Below are positions 8,354 through 11,884 of a DNA stretch of 11,884 nucleotides, one piece after another. Each line of letters begins with the position of its first letter. Positions within the stretch are counted from its first letter, which is position 1. Position numbers and translations under genes: made by a program. This DNA comes from Acanthaster planci. Lineage: Eukaryota > Echinodermata > Asteroidea > Valvatida > Acanthasteridae. The stretch spans positions 3,270,650 through 3,282,533 of the forward strand of contig NW_019091363.1 in the NCBI RefSeq assembly GCF_001949145.1. Reading direction: 5' to 3'. A model generated the notes under the pieces. That model was given only the letters and a program-made list of their open reading frames with translations, made no database searches and was not told the DNA's origin.

Positions 8354-8758
8354 ATGAAATTCATGACCAGCCAGAAGAAAGAGGTGTTGAATTAATGTCA
8401 AGGGTTTTCTCTCTGCTCAAATTACGTTTGCATAATTGTATTATCTTGGCAAAAGCAGTGACTGGTTTTAGCCTCAAAACTGTAGGTAATTAATTTAGTG
8501 TTACCTTCCATGTTCTAACATGATGTTACTAAGAGTTTTGTACTTCCAATAAAGCTCAAATCAGTGTTGGTAAATTTTGTGACGTAGATTAACAAGAGTT
8601 GAAGGCATTCCAAGTACATGAAGACAAAGGTTTGCGATGGCACCATGTCTATTTTGTCATTGGGTGGGTCTCTGACAGGAAGGCTGGCGGACTCAACGTA
8701 GGCCTATCGAACATTGTGTCGTGTCCTTCATCAGGAGAAATTAGGGATTCCGACTTGA

Positions 8759-8902
8759 AGAGAGCTCATACAGAAGATCTTGGAGCAGAGAGACGTGAAG
8801 AGGATGCAACAGCTGAGTCCTGCCGTAGATCGGCGAAGTGTGGGAGCTGCGAAGGCTGTTCGCAGTAGGAAAGAGGATTACGTCCAGTCATACATCGTTT
8901 AA
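8759..8902 (+). CDS. Possible terminal exon or gene remnant with coding-like codon use
   Basis: A 47-codon run ending in TAA at 8900-8902. It uses CAG, AAG, GAG, CTG, GTG and ATC heavily, so third positions are mostly G or C, unlike the AT-rich surroundings but like the esterase exons. The peptide is charged and Gln-rich at first (LIQKILEQRD...), then basic, ending YVQSYIV. A TGA closes the frame just upstream (8756-8758), so an intron acceptor near 8757-8764 (AG dinucleotides present) or a frameshift would be needed. The overlapping frame from 8599 to 8868 lacks ATG and looks less coding-like. No family recognised. Confidence 0.25.
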   Translation, partial: RELIQKILEQRDVKRMQQLSPAVDRRSVGAAKAVRSRKEDYVQSYIV

Positions 8903-10104
8903 CACTCACAGCCTCCAGAACACCGCATCAACTGGCACAGACAGAATTAATTCACCTGTATCCAGCATTATTTCCCCGTCTTTAAATAGAAAATTACGCA
9001 CTGACTGATTATATTTTTATAAGGATAAATGGCATATATTTTTAAGAAAATATACCTGGTCTTTTTTGTATACAATATTGATCCTCGCTATTAAATAACT
9101 TTGCCATATTAAAATTTCAAAGGTGACTGAGTAAACCTGAATTAAAAGTATCGTATCAACTAAATGTACACGTATCAGGAGTTCTTCCCAAAAGTGGTAG
9201 CTGCAAGCATCTTACCTGCAGAGCTGTATATGCAGAGAAAGACGTAGCACCAGTTTCAGATTTTAAAAAAAGTCTGATCATTATGTGTACAGTAGAGCGA
9301 GCAGCTATAGTACGCAAACTGTCCATGTGCACTGGAACATACGCCTGTCAGTTTGTTTTCAACAATGGTGAACACTTAAACTTATGTCCCAACTCTCTCT
9401 ACACACGGCTCTGTTACTCTGCAAAGCTGCTACTCTGGACACGAGTACCCTCTCACCTGTGGTCCAGATGACAATCGAACGCCATTAGTCCTATACAATC
9501 ATGACAACGTGGAGACACACTGGGTTGAGTGTAAGGACATGCCAACGAAAAGACTTTTGTTATATCATATTTCACCAACGTAAGTGGATTTAGTGTGTTG
9601 AATTCATAACGTCGAATAATTATGAGCACAACATTTTAAACTATGTGACAAAATAGCTGTGCCCCTGCAGAATACGTCTGTTAAAGGTACGTTCCATCCA
9701 GTTGTTTGTTCTTAAATGTCCATGAATAAATCGTTTCTCGTTTGAGAAGCTGCTTCCTTTAGAAACAGAATCCAAACCCTGAGTATCTTTTGTGCATACA
9801 CATTTTCCTGTTATACATTTGGTTGTAGAGTCACTTTGTCAATTCTACATGTCTTGGTTAAAATATAGGTTATAAGCTATCAGGTTAGTCTACTTAACCT
9901 AAATTAGTCTACTCAGTAAATTCAAACTTATTAACATTTAGCTAGACCAACATTTCTGTTCTCCAGTACATGTATATGGTAACTATGGTAACTTACTAAC
10001 AAGGACTAACTGCAAGGAATAATGTGCCCGTAATACTTGCTCAGGAAGGACGCCCATGTTACCTTAATCCGGTTGAAGGAAGTTGAAGAGCTTGTTTGAT
10101 GTCC
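8903..10104. other. AT-rich intergenic DNA downstream of gene R
   Basis: No gene seen. Small structures only: a 6-bp-arm inverted repeat AGGTTA/TAACCT (9882-9900) and a tandem 9-base duplication of TATGGTAAC (9975-9992). The 62-codon plus open frame at 9283-9471 has no motif. Confidence 0.5.
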
Positions 10105-10110
10105 TTTAAT
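10105..10110 (-). terminator. Candidate poly(A) signal ATTAAA for gene R (distal)
   Basis: Second ATTAAA hexamer on minus, about 95-100 bases after the stop codon. With the proximal copy it suggests a 3' UTR of roughly 100-130 bases. Confidence 0.4.
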
Positions 10111-10121
10111 TTTCAACAGTT

Positions 10122-10127
10122 TTTAAT
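10122..10127 (-). terminator. Candidate poly(A) signal ATTAAA for gene R (proximal)
   Basis: TTTAAT on plus is ATTAAA on minus, the commonest variant of AATAAA, about 80 bases after the TGA at 10206. A second ATTAAA follows at 10110-10105. No AATAAA was seen on minus nearby. Confidence 0.45.
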
Positions 10128-10205
10128 TAATTTGACAACCTTTGAATCGACGTTTTCATTCGGACATACGTGTACTGCATATCTGGACGTTTTGATGGTT
10201 TAGCT

Positions 10206-10659
10206 TCAAAGCCTAGAGCTAAATTCCTCTCTCTCTGCATCATCCAAGTAATGTGCCAGGCCTTTCCCCTTGCCTTTCTGACTTTGCACCTCAATCCGCT
10301 TTGCCCGAGCCCTGTATGCCATACAACCCCCAAAAAAGAAGACAGACAACACCAAAGCACCTATGACTGCTCCAATCAGAGCTTCGATGACGGTACTAGC
10401 CTGCTCTGAGGATAGTTTTAACCCGATACCTTCACCGACCACGCAAGGCTCTTCATCCGGCGGGCAGGGGGTCACCTCAGGAGGTGGAGGAACGGGTGAC
10501 GTGATGGTCGGTAGGTAACTTGCCCAGAACCGGAGGAGATGTTGCCAGTTGTTGTCGTTGCCGGAGAAGGCTTGAGGACAATCGGTAAGTGACATGTACC
10601 TAAGATCATTCGAGTTGAATTTTGGCCACTCAACGCCGGACAGCGAAGTCCCCGGAGTC
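10206..10659 (-). CDS. C-terminal, membrane-anchoring exon of a second carboxylesterase-like gene (gene R)
   Basis: Last coding exon of a gene transcribed leftward whose earlier exons lie beyond the right edge. It holds one base plus 150 codons and TGA. Counting the split glycine as 1: EWPKF at 11-15 and RFWASYLP at 44-51 match the conserved W-P-x-Y and F-W motifs that close the type-B esterase fold. A Pro-rich stalk follows (about 52-75, with Cys66 and Cys73), then a hydrophobic helix (about 94-116, containing GAVIG and GG), a basic stop-transfer RARAKR, a KGKGKG stretch and the end SSRL. The chain is thus a type I membrane protein with the esterase domain outside and a tail of about 35 residues inside. 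SSRL fits a class I PDZ-ligand pattern (S/T at -2, hydrophobic at 0). Whether gene R keeps a catalytic triad cannot be seen here. Confidence 0.85.
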
Positions 10660-10663
10660 CTTN
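10659..10663 (-). other. Probable splice acceptor of gene R terminal exon (phase 2)
   Basis: The minus strand reads NAAG then GACTCC; the AG at 10661-10660 leaves one base to complete a glycine codon (GG|G), giving GTPGTSLSGVEWPKF in frame. An in-frame TAA lies 10-12 bases upstream of the exon start, so the frame cannot extend far beyond it. The polypyrimidine tract is poor and an undetermined base sits at 10663. A better-looking acceptor (TTTTCTTCAG, about 10701-10712) would give a stop within a few codons in this phase. Confidence 0.6.
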
Positions 10664-11884
10664 ATCTTTACAACTTCAAGATATTCATCAATTGGCACTT
10701 TCACTGAAGAAAATTCATTCATGTTTTCATGTAAAACGTAGCACAATAAGAGTGAAAAGTAATTCCAAGGTAAGGTAGCTTCCAATCTTGGAAATAAAAT
10801 CAGGACATATGAAATAAACATTACAAAACACAGACTTCAATTTGAACGTATTCTCAGCATACCCCGTGGATTGATGTCCACCTTATTAAAACAAATAATG
10901 ACTCATGGGCGTCATGGGCGTAGATTGCTTGCCACATATGGGGGATGATTTCGTATTTATCCATCGACCTCAGCACGGCCTCCATCCCAGATTAGATCGT
11001 GACGCCGGCAATTACGGAGTTGTTGGTAGGCCTATATACGGGTGCACATTAGGTCAGTGTTTCGTGACAACGCAGGCGGAGACAGGCTTTTTATTTTGAG
11101 AACACTTTAATATGACCAGCTTTTCATGACAACATGAAATACACAGGTCAGGGGTCAAGCATGCCAGGCATCTCTAGGTGGCGCCAGTGGCAGGGCACAC
11201 TCGACATTCAAGTCGAGTTCAGGCGGCCTATTCTCGACACGGGTTTCTTGTTCTCGCGCTCGAACAATGGGAACACGACTCAAGAACTCTGTTCGGAACA
11301 GGATCACACTGTGACACCACCTCCTCGTCAGGGTATTACGGGAACACACAGAAAAACTTGTGAGGTTTTGATTTTTGAACAGCTGCAAAAAGTAGAGAAA
11401 TGGCACTCTCGAATAACGTACATATACATGTAACACCATATTGCATGTTGGTTGTCACTATCAGCGACAACCGGTTGTATGTCTTCGGTGTTCGAGCGGC
11501 CGACCCAAGAACAACGAATCAAGCTGTTTGTGATTATACGAGAACAAGCCGCCCGAACTCAGCCACTGTGTCTTGAAAGGTGTGTGCATGGGGGGAGGTG
11601 AATTATATCGGTAATCCCCCCTCCCCAGGTCAAAAAGAAGGAGGATATATCGCCATCCCCCAATATCTCTTCCCATGATACCCATTTAAGTATCAAAAGG
11701 CCGTAATAGTCTTTTCTTCCCAAGTCGGAAATTGTGTATAGATGAACTAGGGCAAGCCTTCAAACAAATTGTGTAACAATGATTCACAAAGCGTAAACAA
11801 AGCTAGTCTTGGGTCCAAGACGTTCCTATCTGTAGCTTTGTTCGTCTATTCATGAACGCTTCAGCGCAGTAAATTTTGCCAGTC
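10664..11884 (-). other. Intron of gene R
   Basis: Lies upstream of the terminal exon's acceptor in gene R's direction. No further esterase exon with the GESAG, HGGG or GxxH motifs appears, so the catalytic exon(s) must lie right of the window. Minor structures: a 7-bp-arm hairpin ACTCGAC/GTCGAGT (11199-11218) and a G-run/C-run inverted patch (11590-11626). Confidence 0.55.
11590..11626. repeat. G-run/C-run inverted patch
   Basis: GGGGGGAGG at 11590-11598 faces CCCCCCTCCCC at 11616-11626 across about 17 AT-rich bases. A looser related segment (GGATATATCG...CATCCCCC) follows at 11642-11661. It is probably a fragment of a small palindromic repeat. Confidence 0.45.

Noticed and set aside
8550-8555. 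AATAAA with GT-rich downstream sequence on plus
   Set aside because: Looks like a poly(A) signal, but no plus-strand gene ends before it; AATAAA also occurs at several other places in this AT-rich window.
10630-10821. 63-codon minus open frame overlapping the gene R exon start
   Set aside because: Different frame from the esterase motifs, ends in TGA within the exon and crosses the N; treated as intron read-through, though its coding-like end is reported as a finding.
1-11884. tRNA, rRNA, CRISPR arrays and intact transposase genes
   Set aside because: No B-box-like GGTTCRANNCC, no regularly spaced repeats and no recognisable transposase or reverse-transcriptase motifs seen on either strand.

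Overview
The window looks like animal nuclear DNA. It is AT-rich (by eye about 40% GC) with low gene density, GT-AG introns, many diverged dispersed repeats and no bacterial signals such as operons or Shine-Dalgarno sites. A large carboxylesterase-type gene family, a separate exon for a membrane anchor, and GTCGTGC-type and TAGGCCTA-rich repeats suggest a marine invertebrate deuterostome. A lancelet or an echinoderm/hemichordate relative is my guess, not a result.

Only two segments are convincingly coding, both on the minus strand and both from the carboxylesterase/cholinesterase-like alpha/beta-hydrolase family. Gene L (3622 down to 2127) is one 1.5-kb 5' coding exon with signal peptide, oxyanion-hole HGGG, GESAG serine, Asp and His: a complete catalytic set. 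It ends in a clean phase-2 donor just after a FARYG motif, and no following exon is visible in the 2.1 kb to its left. Gene R (10659 down to 10206) is the last coding exon of a second gene whose earlier exons lie right of the window. It opens in phase 2 with the family's C-terminal esterase motifs, then has a Pro-rich stalk, one transmembrane helix and a short basic tail ending SSRL. The two exon ends match in phase and family position but occur in the wrong order to belong to one transcript. The simplest reading is two tandem paralogues (R upstream of L) of a membrane-anchored ectoesterase family, with mis-scaffolding of one gene as the main alternative.

Layout: 1-2126, intron of gene L with two repeat-rich patches (590-900 and 1100-1310); 2127-3622, gene L catalytic exon; 3623-4600, its 5' flank; 4610-6300, an inverted pair of a dispersed element (copy A minus; copy B+C plus, apparently split by about 865 bp that holds a perfect 34-bp palindrome); 6300-7000, a direct-repeat patch and a CACGTG hairpin; 7316-7765, a doubtful open reading frame on minus; 8306-8353, a relative of the 803-858 repeat; 8759-8902, a short plus-strand stretch with coding-like codon use; 8903-10100, plain AT-rich DNA; 10105-10659, gene R terminal exon and poly(A) signals; 10660-11884, gene R intron.

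No tRNA, rRNA, CRISPR or intact transposase gene was recognised. The two esterases probably act outside the cell or at its surface; their substrates cannot be read from the sequence.
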